From NCBI GenBank assembly GCA_030268105.1, contig BSDZ01000008.1:4774001-4838000 (forward strand): a stretch of DNA of 64,000 nt. The letters are read 5' to 3'. Under the pieces are notes generated by a model that had not been told where the DNA came from, made no database searches, and saw only the letters and a program-made list of their open reading frames with translations. Within the stretch, counting starts at the first letter, position 1. Every line of letters starts with the position of its first letter. Origin of the DNA: Volvox africanus (taxonomy: Eukaryota > Chlorophyta > Chlorophyceae > Chlamydomonadales > Volvocaceae). Both the position numbers and the translations under genes were made by a program. Below, piece after piece: positions 25,647 through 36,477 of the stretch.

Positions 25647-27445
25647 TTGCCCAAGGTAGAAGGTGAGTGCAGCACTGACACATGTAAGATCGGCATCCAG
25701 AAAGGGAGTACACGGTCATCAACATCAGATACAATGTGATACAATTTACATGTACAACCTCTGATCATATCAATACAAGCTCTAATGACGGCCACGTTAG
25801 AAGCCTACAAAAGGAAGTGGCTACAAATTATGTTCTGTGACATGTTTGTCATGGCTTACACAGCACGTAACTGGGAGATGGTGAGAGCTTACAGGCATGC
25901 ACAAAACAACAACAAACAAACACACACAGAGACACACAGTTGGGAGTGCCAACATTTTGGGTGGAGCCCCAGCACAAAGCGCCTCAGGGGGCCCTGCCCT
26001 GTAGGATTGCCCATATATATATATGTGTGTGTGTGTGTGTATATGTGTGTGTATATATGTGTATATATATGTGTGTGTATATATGTGTGTGTATATATAT
26101 GTGTGTGAATGTAATGACCAAACTAATTGATTCACCTACCTAGTGTTGTATACCTCTTACTAAAGCACATAAACTCAATGTAGAGTGCATCATGTGTGAG
26201 GGGCATGTACCTAACTCATGTGTGAGGATCCACAGCAGGATCATCATATAAAGGACTTTACAGCATCCATGCAATGCCTCTTCTTGCGTGCAGAGGTATG
26301 ATCTATGCGCAGGCATAGGCTCGTGCATATTCCCTCACATCGCTGATGCTATTGTGATGCCAGGTAAGTTTTGATGCCAAAACATGAGCGCAGTATTATG
26401 CAAATATTGATCTATGCATGATCATAATAATCTTAATAATCATGATAAGAATCATTATAATAATTACAATACTCAGAATATCATCATCATCATCATCATA
26501 TAATTATAACAATCATAATAATAACAACAATAATACAATAATAATCATAATATTAATCATAATAATAATAATAACAACAACAACAACAATCATCATCATC
26601 ATCACAATGATGATAATAATTATAATCATTATAATAATAACTGGTCCTGTGCAGGAGCATATGGCGGCCAAAGTATCCATGTTGCTGCGTGGCAAATGGA
26701 TTACCACAGAAATGCCATATTATGCGCGTCATCATGCATTAAGCAAAGATTATGATTGCAATCATATGAGTGTATTAAGCGCTGCAAAATCGTATGCTTT
26801 TGACTGCATGCAATTTGAAATGGTGATGGATTTGATGCTGGGGTACTTGGTTATATTCCTTGATATGTAATGTTTTTGTTGCTTGCAGACATTGGGGTTG
26901 AACAGAGGATGCATGTGCAACCTTAAATTGAGCTTAAGGTTTTTACTGTATCACATGCACTGTATCTATCACGTGGTTTCACAGCAGGAAGATGGCTGTC
27001 AAAGCGAATGGTAATTTTGTCTTATGTGGTTTACTCATATTTCAACAGTGTGAAATGCGGCACAATTTGGAAACAAATGTGGCTTGAGCAGCATTTGTAT
27101 GACCTTGTCCTTGCCAAACCTGTTTGTGCTCATAATGTTTGTGTCAGCTGCAGGCGGGATTCCTTGCTATACAATATTGTATCATACAGATCCATCATCC
27201 TGCAACCATAATGCAGATTTATTTGATGAGTCATTGACGGATATGGTGATGGATTTGATGCTGGGGCTTCCTCCAGAGTTCCAAGCCCTCAGGTGATGTT
27301 TCATAGAAGGGGCCCTTAGGATGGCTGCACGCACATTGGCATCTGCTGTGGGACAGCTTAAGTTACGGATAGATAGGGAGCCGAGAGAATGTCACATGCT
27401 CACCTGTACATCCATGAATGATGTTCATGCACTCAGTCGCTGCTT

Positions 27446-27513
27446 GGGGCTTTAGCTCAGTGGTAGAGCGCGCGCTTTGCATGCGTGAGGTCACCGGATC
27501 CCGGTAAGCTCCA
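27446..27513 (+). pseudogene. tRNA-Ala(TGC)-like, unit 11
   Basis: 68 nt, T-loop ATC. Confidence 0.75.
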
Positions 27514-28676
27514 CGTATTGGGGCATGCATACGTATGTCTTGTTGTAAGCTCGGACGAGAAACATGCTTCGGGGATGGTTTCTTTAAACCAATAAAAGGA
27601 AGAGGCTACAAATTTTCTTCTGTAACATGGCATGGCTTAGACAGCACTTGATTGGGAAACTGTAAGAGTTTACTGGCATGCACAAACACAAACACACACA
27701 AAAATACAAGCTTGGGAGTGCCAACGTTTGGGGTGGGGCCCCAGCACATAGCACCTCAGGGGGCCCTGCCCTGTAGGATTGCCCATATGTGTGTGTGTGT
27801 GGTGTGGGTGTGTGTGTGTGTGTATGTGTGTGTGTGTCCTTGTATCCCTCTTCACTGCTCATGCACTTATCTGCATGTCTGGACGTTTAGTGCCAAGTGT
27901 CGAATGCTCACAAGACAGACGAAAGCATTCAGACACGATCTCACAGCAGGGGAAGACGTCAGAGTGAAAAGGGTACAACTTACAGTCAATTAGACGTGAT
28001 GCGGTGCATCAGAACTGATGACAGGCGATCATCATCTAACCGGCTAATGGTGTGCAAGCTGGGCTCGGGGCAATAAATGTGTATGATAATATCGAAGATA
28101 ACCTGAGTAAGGGCTCGGAAAACACTTAAGGTGTTTGGCCGTCCTCATACATATTATACTTGTGATAGATACAGTAGCTACAGTAACCGTCACAAATGCT
28201 GCTCGGAACTCTTTTGCAGCTTCTTGCGTGCAGAGGTATGATCTATGGGCAGGCATAGGCTCGTGCATATTCCCTCACCTCGCTGATGCTATTGTGATGC
28301 CAGGTAAGTTTTGATGCCAAAAATGAGGGCAGTTTTATGCAAGTATTGCTTATGCATATTGATCTATGCATGGTCATAATAATCATTATAATCATGATAA
28401 GATTATGATTGCAATCATATGAGTGTATTAAGCGCTGCAAAATCGTATGCTTTTGACTGCATGCAATTTGATATGGTGATGGATTTGATGGTGGGGCTTT
28501 CTCTGAGTTCCAAGCCCCCAGGTGACTTTTCATACAAGAGGCGCTTAGGATGGCTGCACACACATTGGCATCTGCTGTGGCAAGTAAAGTGGGACAGCTG
28601 GAGATGGTGCGCACGTACAGGGAACAAGTACATTCACTAACCGTAACTAATGCTGCTCGGAACGCTTTTGCAGCTT

Positions 28677-28748
28677 GGGGCTTTAGCTCAGTGGTAGAGC
28701 GCGCGCTTCGCATGCGTGAGGTCACCGGATCGATCCCGGTAAGCTCCA
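28677..28748 (+). tRNA. tRNA-Ala(CGC), unit 11
   Basis: 72 nt, complete cloverleaf. Confidence 0.65.
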
Positions 28749-29114
28749 TTGCCCAAGGTAGAAGGTGAGTGCAGCACTGACACATGTAAGATCGGCATCT
28801 AGAAAGGAAGTACACGGTCATCAACATCAGATACAATGTGATACAATTTACATGTACAACCTCTGATCATATCAATACAAGCTCTAATGACGGCCACGTT
28901 AGAAGCCTACAAAAGGAAGTGGCTACAAATTATGTTCTGTGACATGTTTGTCATGGCTTACACAGCACGTAACTGGGAGATGGTGAGAGCTTACAGGCAT
29001 GCACAAAACAACAACAAACAAACACACACAGAGACACACAGTTGGGAGTGCCAACATTTTGGGTGGAGCCCCAGCACAAAGCGCCTCAGGGGGCCCTGCC
29101 CTGTAGGATTGCCC

Positions 29115-29146
<32 letters not shown>

Positions 29147-29902
29147 ATATGTGTGTGTATATATGTGTATATATATGTGTGTGTATATATGTGTGTGTAT
29201 ATATATGTGTGTGAATGTAATGACCAAACTAATTGATTCACCTACCTAGTGTTGTATACCTCTTACTAAAGCACATAAACTCAATGTAGAGTGCATCATG
29301 TGTGAGGGGCATGTACCTAACTCATGTGTGAGGATCCACAGCAGGATCATCATATAAAGGACTTTACAGCATCCATGCAATGCCTCTTCTTGCGTGCAGA
29401 GGTATGATCTATGCGCAGGCATAGGCTCGTGCATATTCCCTCACATCGCTGATGCTATTGTGATGCCAGGTAAGTTTTGATGCCAAAACATGAGCGCAGT
29501 ATTATGCAAATATTGATCTATGCATGATCATAATAATCTTAATAATCATGATAAGAATCATTATAATAATTACAATACTCAGAATATCATCATCATCATC
29601 ATCATATAATTATAACAATCATAATAATAACAACAATAATACAATAATAATCATAATATTAATCATAATAATAATAATAATAACAACAACAACAACAATC
29701 ATCATCATCATCACAATGATGATAATAATTATAATCATTATAATAATAACTGGTCCTGTGCAGGAGCATATGGCGGCCAAAGTATCCATGTTGCTGCGTG
29801 GCAAATGGATTACCACAGAAATGCCATATTATGCGCGTCATCATGCATTAAGCAAAGATTATGATTGCAATCATATGAGTGTATTAAGCGCTGCAAAATC
29901 GT

Positions 29903-31555
29903 ATGCTTTTGACTGCATGCAATTTGAAATGGTGATGGATTTGATGCTGGGGTACTTGGTTATATTCCTTGATATGTAATGTTTTTGTTGCTTGCAGACA
30001 TTGGGGTTGAACAGAGGATGCATGTGCAACCTTAAATTGAGCTTAAGGTTTTTACTGTATCACATGCACTGTATCTATCACGTGGTTTCACAGCAGGAAG
30101 ATGGCTGTCAAAGCGAATGGTAATTTTGTCTTATGTGGTTTACTCATATTTCAACAGTGTGAAATGCGGCACAATTTGGAAACAAATGTGGCTTGAGCAG
30201 CATTTGTATGACCTTGTCCTTGCCAAACCTGTTTGTGCTCATAATGTTTGTGTCAGCTGCAGGCGGGATTCCTTGCTATACAATATTGTATCATACAGAT
30301 CCATCATCCTGCAACCATAATGCAGATTTATTTGATGAGTCATTGACGGATATGGTGATGGATTTGATGCTGGGGCTTCCTCCAGAGTTCCAAGCCCTCA
30401 GGTGATGTTTCATAGAAGGGGCCCTTAGGATGGCTGCACGCACATTGGCATCTGCTGTGGGACAGCTTAAGTTACGGATAGATAGGGAGCCGAGAGAATG
30501 TCACATGCTCACCTGTACATCCATGAATGATGTTCATGCACTCAGTCGCTGCTTGGGGCTTTAGCTCAGTGGTAGAGCGCGCGCTTTGCATGCGTGAGGT
30601 CACCGGATCCCGGTAAGCTCCACGTATTGGGGCATGCATACGTATGTCTTGTTGTAAGCTCGGACGAGAAACATGCTTCGGGGATGGTTTCTTTAAACCA
30701 ATAAAAGGAAGAGGCTACAAATTTTCTTCTGTAACATGGCATGGCTTAGACAGCACTTGATTGGGAAACTGTAAGAGTTTACTGGCATGCACAAACACAA
30801 ACACACACAAAAATACAAGCTTGGGAGTGCCAACGTTTGGGGTGGGGCCCCAGCACATAGCACCTCAGGGGGCCCTGCCCTGTAGGATTGCCCATATGTG
30901 TGTGTGTGTGGTGTGTGTGTGTGTGTGTGTGTATGTGTGTGTGTGTCCTTGTATCCCTCTTCACTGCTCATGCACTTATCTGCATGTCTGGACGTTTAGT
31001 GCCAAGTGTCGAATGCTCACAAGACAGACGAAAGCATTCAGACACGATCTCACAGCAGGGGAAGACGTCAGAGTGAAAAGGGTACAACTTACAGTCAATT
31101 AGACGTGATGCGGTGCATCAGAACTGATGACAGGCGATCATCATCTAACCGGCTAATGGTGTGCAAGCTGGGCTCGGGGCAATAAATGTGTATGATAATA
31201 TCGAAGATAACCTGAGTAAGGGCTCGGAAAACACTTAAGGTGTTTGGCCGTCCTCATACATATTATACTTGTGATAGATACAGTAGATACAGTAACCGTC
31301 ACAAATGCTGCTCGGAACTCTTTTGCAGCTTCTTGCGTGCAGAGGTATGATCTATGGGCAGGCATAGGCTCGTGCATATTCCCTCACCTCGCTGATGCTA
31401 TTGTGATGCCAGGTAAGTTTTGATGCCAAAAATGAGGGCAGTTTTATGCAAGTATTGCTTATGCATATTGATCTATGCATGGTCATAATAATCATTATAA
31501 TCATGATAAGATTATGATTGCAATCATATGAGTGTATTAAGCGCTGCAAAATCGT
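29903..31555 (+). repeat. Array unit 12: short, A monomer only (1653 bp)
   Basis: A alone. From this unit on the TG tract lacks the GGG interruption. The following junction is TTTGAAATGG, as at the same place of the previous L L S S block. Confidence 0.95.
30555..30622 (+). pseudogene. tRNA-Ala(TGC)-like, unit 12
   Basis: 68 nt, T-loop ATC. Confidence 0.75.
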
Positions 31556-32563
31556 ATGCTTTTGACTGCATGCAATTTGAAATGGTGATGGATTTGATGC
31601 TGGGGTACTTGGTTATATTCCTTGATATGTAATGTTTTTGTTGCTTGCAGACATTGGGGTTGAACAGAGGATGCATGTGCAACCTTAAATTGAGCTTAAG
31701 GTTTTTACTGTATCACATGCACTGTATCTATCACGTGGTTTCACAGCAGGAAGATGGCTGTCAAAGCGAATGGTAATTTTGTCTTATGTGGTTTACTCAT
31801 ATTTCAACAGTGTGAAATGCGGCACAATTTGGAAACAAATGTGGCTTGAGCAGCATTTGTATGACCTTGTCCTTGCCAAACCTGTTTGTGCTCATAATGT
31901 TTGTGTCAGCTGCAGGCGGGATTCCTTGCTATACAATATTGTATCATACAGATCCATCATCCTGCAACCATAATGCAGATTTATTTGATGAGTCATTGAC
32001 GGATATGGTGATGGATTTGATGCTGGGGCTTCCTCCAGAGTTCCAAGCCCTCAGGTGATGTTTCATAGAAGGGGCCCTTAGGATGGCTGCACGCACATTG
32101 GCATCTGCTGTGGGACAGCTTAAGTTACGGATAGATAGGGAGCCGAGAGAATGTCACATGCTCACCTGTACATCCATGAATGATGTTCATGCACTCAGTC
32201 GCTGCTTGGGGCTTTAGCTCAGTGGTAGAGCGCGCGCTTTGCATGCGTGAGGTCACCGGATCCCGGTAAGCTCCACGTATTGGGGCATGCATACGTATGT
32301 CTTGTTGTAAGCTCGGACGAGAAACATGCTTCGGGGATGGTTTCTTTAAACCAATAAAAGGAAGAGGCTACAAATTTTCTTCTGTAACATGGCATGGCTT
32401 AGACAGCACTTGATTGGGAAACTGTAAGAGTTTACTGGCATGCACAAACACAAACACACACAAAAATACAAGCTTGGGAGTGCCAACGTTTGGGGTGGGG
32501 CCCCAGCACATAGCACCTCAGGGGGCCCTGCCCTGTAGGATTGCCCATATGTGTGTGTGTGTG

Positions 32564-32594
<31 letters not shown>

Positions 32595-33210
32595 TGTGTG
32601 TCCTTGTATCCCTCTTCACTGCTCATGCACTTATCTGCATGTCTGGACGTTTAGTGCCAAGTGTCGAATGCTCACAAGACAGACGAAAGCATTCAGACAC
32701 GATCTCACAGCAGGGGAAGACGTCAGAGTGAAAAGGGTACAACTTACAGTCAATTAGACGTGATGCGGTGCATCAGAACTGATGACAGGCGATCATCATC
32801 TAACCGGCTAATGGTGTGCAAGCTGGGCTCGGGGCAATAAATGTGTATGATAATATCGAAGATAACCTGAGTAAGGGCTCGGAAAACACTTAAGGTGTTT
32901 GGCCGTCCTCATACATATTATACTTGTGATAGATACAGTAGCTACAGTAACCGTCACAAATGCTGCTCGGAACTCTTTTGCAGCTTCTTGCGTGCAGAGG
33001 TATGATCTATGGGCAGGCATAGGCTCGTGCATATTCCCTCACCTCGCTGATGCTATTGTGATGCCAGGTAAGTTTTGATGCCAAAAATGAGGGCAGTTTT
33101 ATGCAAGTATTGCTTATGCATATTGATCTATGCATGGTCATAATAATCATTATAATCATGATAAGATTATGATTGCAATCATATGAGTGTATTAAGCGCT
33201 GCAAAATCGT
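31556..33210 (+). repeat. Array unit 13: short, A monomer only (1655 bp)
   Basis: A alone, with the GTAGCTACAG variant. The junction to unit 14 is the hybrid TTTGATATGG form, matching the unit 9 to 10 junction one block earlier. Confidence 0.95.
32208..32275 (+). pseudogene. tRNA-Ala(TGC)-like, unit 13
   Basis: 68 nt, T-loop ATC. Confidence 0.75.
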
Positions 33211-33862
33211 ATGCTTTTGACTGCATGCAATTTGATATGGTGATGGATTTGATGCTGGGGTACTTGGTTATATTCCTTGATATGTAATGTTTTTGTTGCT
33301 TGCAGACATTGGGGTTGAACAGAGGATGCATGTGCAACCTTAAATTGAGCTTAAGGTTTTTACTGTATCACATGCACTGTATCTATCACGTGGTTTCACA
33401 GCAGGAAGATGGCTGTCAAAGCGAATGGTAATTTTGTCTTATGTGGTTTACTCATATTTCAACAGTGTGAAATGCGGCACAATTTGGAAACAAATGTGGC
33501 TTGAGCAGCATTTGTATGACCTTGTCCTTGCCAAACCTGTTTGTGCTCATAATGTTTGTGTCAGCTGCAGGCGGGATTCCTTGCTATACAATATTGTATC
33601 ATACAGATCCATCATCCTGCAACCATAATGCAGATTTATTTGATGAGTCATTGACGGATATGGTGATGGATTTGATGCTGGGGCTTCCTCCAGAGTTCCA
33701 AGCCCTCAGGTGATGTTTCATAGAAGGGGCCCTTAGGATGGCTGCACGCACATTGGCATCTGCTGTGGGACAGCTTAAGTTACGGATAGATAGGGAGCCG
33801 AGAGAATGTCACATGCTCACCTGTACATCCATGAATGATGTTCATGCACTCAGTCGCTGCTT

Positions 33863-33921
33863 GGGGCTTTAGCTCAGTGGTAGAGCGCGCGCTTTGCATG
33901 CGTGAGGTCACCGGATCCAGG
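33863..33921 (+). pseudogene. tRNA-Ala(TGC)-like, 5' part, split by element 1 (unit 14)
   Basis: This runs from the acceptor stem to the T-arm, where element 1 enters. The last five bases, CCAGG, are the left target-site copy with one mutation. The 3' part resumes at 41393-41406. Confidence 0.85.
33917..33921 (+). repeat. Target-site duplication of element 1, left (CCAGG)
   Basis: Compare CCCGG at 41393-41397 on the right. One base has changed on the left, since all uninterrupted copies read CCCGG here. Five-base duplications are usual for Ty3/gypsy integration. Confidence 0.85.
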
Positions 33922-34023
33922 TGTTGTGCTACGGTTCATTTTCCGCCAACGCGTAGATCGACGTGATCCTATGAGGCGAAGTGCTTTTGTGATGAACGCA
34001 TTACATATGAATGAATCTGCATG

Positions 34024-34051
34024 ATATAAATGTATTCGCATACATTTATAT
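34024..34051 (+). other. LTR hairpin 1
   Basis: A perfect 12-bp stem, ATATAAATGTAT with ATACATTTATAT, around TCGC. In element 2 the stem keeps 11 bp although the loop sequence has changed. It includes a TATAAAT motif that might serve as a promoter TATA box, but this is unproven. Confidence 0.7.
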
Positions 34052-34166
34052 ATGCATCTGGCATGTTGTCATTATCCATCGCGACATCGCACCATGGCAA
34101 ATCCGCCTAGCATGCATGAAAGCCCGAAGCATTGAAGTGCGCATTATGCTCGTGCTACGAAACGAT

Positions 34167-34195
34167 AAGTAATATTATCTGATATAATATTACTT
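34167..34195 (+). other. LTR hairpin 2
   Basis: A perfect 12-bp stem, AAGTAATATTAT with ATAATATTACTT, around CTGAT. It is unchanged in all five LTRs seen. Confidence 0.75.
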
Positions 34196-34247
34196 CATTT
34201 AAGCACACGTTGAGAGCGCCGCACTCGTCGCGATACATGCCCTGCAA

Positions 34248-34265
34248 CCGGATATCGTTATCCGG
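34248..34265 (+). other. LTR hairpin 3
   Basis: CCGGATA and TATCCGG around TCGT, a 7-bp stem, kept in all LTR copies. In the 3' LTR of element 1 a change lies just outside it. Confidence 0.65.
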
Positions 34266-34443
34266 ACCCTTGCATCATGCGAATGCCGGAAAGGCTTATA
34301 CGTTGTTATACGTAGACATCGCCTAGACGTAGTAGGGTTGTCACATCTAGGATCGGCCTCCTAATGTGAATCGTACGGCACTGCGATGCTGCGAGTGTAA
34401 CAGATGCGAGGACGGCTAAGCTAGACAAGACATTCGATACCAG

Positions 34444-34461
34444 AGAACACTTGTGTGTTCT
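34444..34461 (+). other. LTR hairpin 4
   Basis: AGAACAC and GTGTTCT around TTGT, a 7-bp stem, kept in all LTR copies. Confidence 0.6.
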
Positions 34462-34748
34462 ACATTACTATTACTATACGATATTCTACTTAGCCCGAGC
34501 TAAGCCTGAACTTCGCTAATCACCGCCGCGTGATGATTGCTTGCTTCCGGCGCTGACGGCGATTTCGTCCATTGCATCATTCCGACCTGTAAAACCGTAA
34601 GTTATATCTCTCTTCGTCTTGAAGTCTTCCGCTGTCTCTGTTTGCTCTCGCTTGCCTTGCTGTACTTGCAAGTGCTCGCACATCGGTGTCGATAGTCTCC
34701 AGACGTGCAGATACTCATGAGCAAACGCGAACGAGAGGTACAACAATT

Positions 34749-34763
34749 GGGTATCGAGACAGG
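34749..34763 (+). other. Element 1 primer binding site, first base mutated
   Basis: GGGTATCGAGACAGG lies 3 bases after the LTR. Elements 2 and 3 read TGGTATCGAGACAGG, complementary to a tRNA 3' end CCTGTCTCGATACCA. TGGTATC-type sites usually pair with initiator tRNA-Met, which is an inference here because the host tRNA is not in the window. The G replaces the T that would pair with the terminal A of CCA. Confidence 0.7.
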
Positions 34764-34812
34764 TTCGTTGCCTAACTGTCTCTCTCTGTCTAATCGGAAG
34801 TAGGTTCTTTCT

Positions 34813-34908
34813 ATGGCGAGTTCCAGCGACGAACCACGAGGACCGCTAGATACTTTTGCCGAAGACCTAGGCCGCGCCGTTTTGGACGCCGCCGCTTCCG
34901 GTTTGTAA
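34813..34908 (+). CDS. Leader small ORF, 31 codons (unknown)
   Basis: An ATG-to-TAA frame in the leader between primer binding site and gag, starting MASSSDEPRGPL and rich in Asp/Glu and Ala. It is intact in all three elements at the same place; element 2 has a single Ala-to-Thr change near its end. I recognise no family. It could be an upstream ORF that limits gag translation, a first exon of a spliced Gag, or chance. A GTAAGT donor-like site precedes it in the LTR (34597) and another follows it (34948). It lies in the same frame as gag but is separated from it by stops. Confidence 0.35.
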   Translation: MASSSDEPRGPLDTFAEDLGRAVLDAAASGL

Positions 34909-35211
34909 TTGTTTAATTGCTTTTGCTTAGATTGCTGCACTTGTTGTGTAAGTGTACGCTCTGAGTCGCAGGAAATCTCAGTGCACCGGCATTGCTTGCC
35001 GCGGCGACTGAGACCGGCGTTCGTCCGGGCCAGTTGGCGACTCTCATTGCTCAAACTACGGAGATCAGGACTCAGCTGGGCAATTACTTGCTGAGTTTGC
35101 TGAATCTTCTCAAGAGTACTGTCGGTAGGCTCACCGAATCGCTTTGTACTCTTGCCTTTGCGATAGAAGTCGGCTTCTATTACGCAAAACTAGGGTATCG
35201 TTTCGTGCTCC

Positions 35212-36447
35212 ATGTCCGCGGAACACGACGATACGCCGCACACTAGCCTAGCTAGCCAACCCGATTTCGTTGTAGCTGCTAGAGCGCCGGATAGAGGTCT
35301 TGAGACTGTTGGCGCGCGAGCCACTCAAGAGCCCCTTTTCTTTCAGACCCCTGCTCACTTAATTGTGCCGCATTCAGCAGTGAACACGAATATGGACAAC
35401 ACTGCTGGACCAAGGGTTCTGCCATTACCTCAAGCTCGAGGGCATGATGACATCCCTGAGGTGATGAGATTGTCGATTCCCGTTCCTAGGCTCAATATTT
35501 CGCTGACCGACAAGACACCAGGGCATAGCATAGCCGATGCAACTCGTGCGTACGTGCGTGACGCTAAAAAGTACCTCCAAGCTGTTCATGGTGGCGATAA
35601 TGACGGTATCAGGTGTCTCTTCGTTGGTAACACCCTCGAGGGCGCAGCGAAGGACTGGTATCGCAATTGGACCAACGCCCGGGGCAGCTATACTTTTGAC
35701 GAGTTAGTCGCCGCTTTGCTCGCACGATTCACTACTGAGGTCCAAGCACGCGATGTGGAAGCTCGTAACGCTTTGGCAGCCGGTAGCTACCACATGCGTC
35801 GGGATGAAAATGTACCTGCGTACCAGTCACGCTTCGAAGCACTTGTGACTCCCATTGCTGACCTCACCGAATCTGAGCGTGTCTTTTGGTTTAGGCGAGG
35901 CCTAACGAAACTTTTGGCTAAATGGTGCGCCACTGACTTGGTTGGAGCGCAGATCAAGTCGTATGACGCGTTGGTCGCTTTTGCTAAGGGCGCGGAGATA
36001 CGACTTCTTGCCGGCGAGGAAGAAGTCAAGTCTGCCCCTCGTGCAAATGCCGTGCAAGTGCAGGATCCGCTTGGGGAAGCTGTGGCTCTCGACCAGGACC
36101 TCGGCGCGACCCGCCCCACGCCTACTGCCGCGACGCGACGCAGCAACGGGCAACGCAAGGCGCGCGGGGGCGCTAGCTCGGGTGTCCGTGGTACAGGAGG
36201 AGCAGGTCCGAGCTCGGACCCAGCTAGGAACAGGAAGCGTGGTGGTGCGCCGTCGTCGGCAGCCGCACAGCGTTCCGACCCCAACGCGAAGCGTACTCGT
36301 ACGGACGACACATTTATGCCAAAATGGAATTGCAATCGTTCCGAATTCGAGCGTCGGAAATTGGCCAATGTTTGTCTACGGTGTGCGGAGAATCATTCCA
36401 CGAAGGATTGCCCTCTAATGCCGCCGTTTGTACCTCAGCCGAAATAG
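35212..36447 (+). CDS. gag: Element 1 Gag (411 aa)
   Basis: Structural capsid/nucleocapsid protein that packages the element RNA in cytoplasmic particles. It starts at the first ATG after an in-frame TAG at 35191. Residues about 95-240 match the retrotransposon Gag pattern, including AAKDWYRNW and the downstream helical region with FDELVAALLARF. A basic, Gly/Ser/Arg-rich linker follows (about 300-365). The zinc knuckle is CLRCAENHSTKDC, with Cys388, Cys391, His395 and Cys400. Its spacing is CX2CX3HX4C, one residue shorter than the usual CX2CX4HX4C. It ends at UAG, after which the same frame continues as pol. Thr replaces Ala in ARFTTEV compared with elements 2 and 3. Confidence 0.93.
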   Translation: MSAEHDDTPHTSLASQPDFVVAARAPDRGLETVGARATQEPLFFQTPAHLIVPHSAVNTNMDNTAGPRVLPLPQARGHDDIPEVMRLSIPVPRLNISLTDKTPGHSIADATRAYVRDAKKYLQAVHGGDNDGIRCLFVGNTLEGAAKDWYRNWTNARGSYTFDELVAALLARFTTEVQARDVEARNALAAGSYHMRRDENVPAYQSRFEALVTPIADLTESERVFWFRRGLTKLLAKWCATDLVGAQIKSYDALVAFAKGAEIRLLAGEEEVKSAPRANAVQVQDPLGEAVALDQDLGATRPTPTAATRRSNGQRKARGGASSGVRGTGGAGPSSDPARNRKRGGAPSSAAAQRSDPNAKRTRTDDTFMPKWNCNRSEFERRKLANVCLRCAENHSTKDCPLMPPFVPQPK

Positions 36448-36477
36448 GGGCTTGCCCGGGTTCCTGCGGAGGGGGCA
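36445..36477 (+). promoter_or_regulatory. Candidate UAG readthrough signal between gag and pol
   Basis: UAG at 36445-36447 is followed by GGG and then by a possible stem (TGCCC at 36453-36457 with GGGCA at 36473-36477). Gag and Pol are in the same frame and the first in-frame ATG of Pol is far downstream (36721). Gammaretroviruses use UAG readthrough with a downstream RNA structure for the same purpose. The stem here is short and its role is an inference. The identical arrangement is present in element 3. Confidence 0.6.

Larger units (their letters stand above)
23692..26793 (+). repeat. Array unit 10: long A+B dimer
   Basis: A is 23692-25344 and B is 25345-26793. It begins with the hybrid TTTGATATGG start, seen otherwise only in units 14 and 20. 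It is the first unit of the second L L S S block and carries the GTAGCTACAG variant like unit 6. Confidence 0.95.
26794..29902 (+). repeat. Array unit 11: long A+B dimer
   Basis: A is 26794-28446 and B is 28447-29902. It has GGCATCTAG near 28794 where others read GGCATCCAG, and GGAAGTACACGG in common with unit 3. Confidence 0.95.
33922..34745 (+). repeat. Element 1 5' LTR (824 bp)
   Basis: Starts TGTTGTGC and ends TACAACA. The internal 5-nt termini TGTTG/CAACA are inverted. It carries several perfect hairpins in its first two thirds and a GTAAGT splice-donor-like site at 34597-34602. It differs from the 3' LTR at four places, all transitions. Comparison with elements 2 and 3 makes one of these (GAGTGTAAC) derived here and three derived in the 3' LTR. 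Confidence 0.95.

Noticed and set aside
1..33210. CRISPR-like regularly repeated sequence
   Set aside because: The repeats are kilobase-scale tandem units without spacers, in a eukaryotic context.
34602..35054. 150-codon antisense frame across LTR end and leader
   Set aside because: Open in all three elements but without a recognised domain; most likely the shadow of sense-strand leader sequence. The shorter LTR frame is kept only as a low-interest finding.
35787..36368. 193-codon minus-strand frame and 158-codon plus-strand frame inside gag
   Set aside because: Shadows of the GC-rich, Arg/Gly/Ala-rich part of gag; the Gag frame has the matching domain and zinc knuckle.
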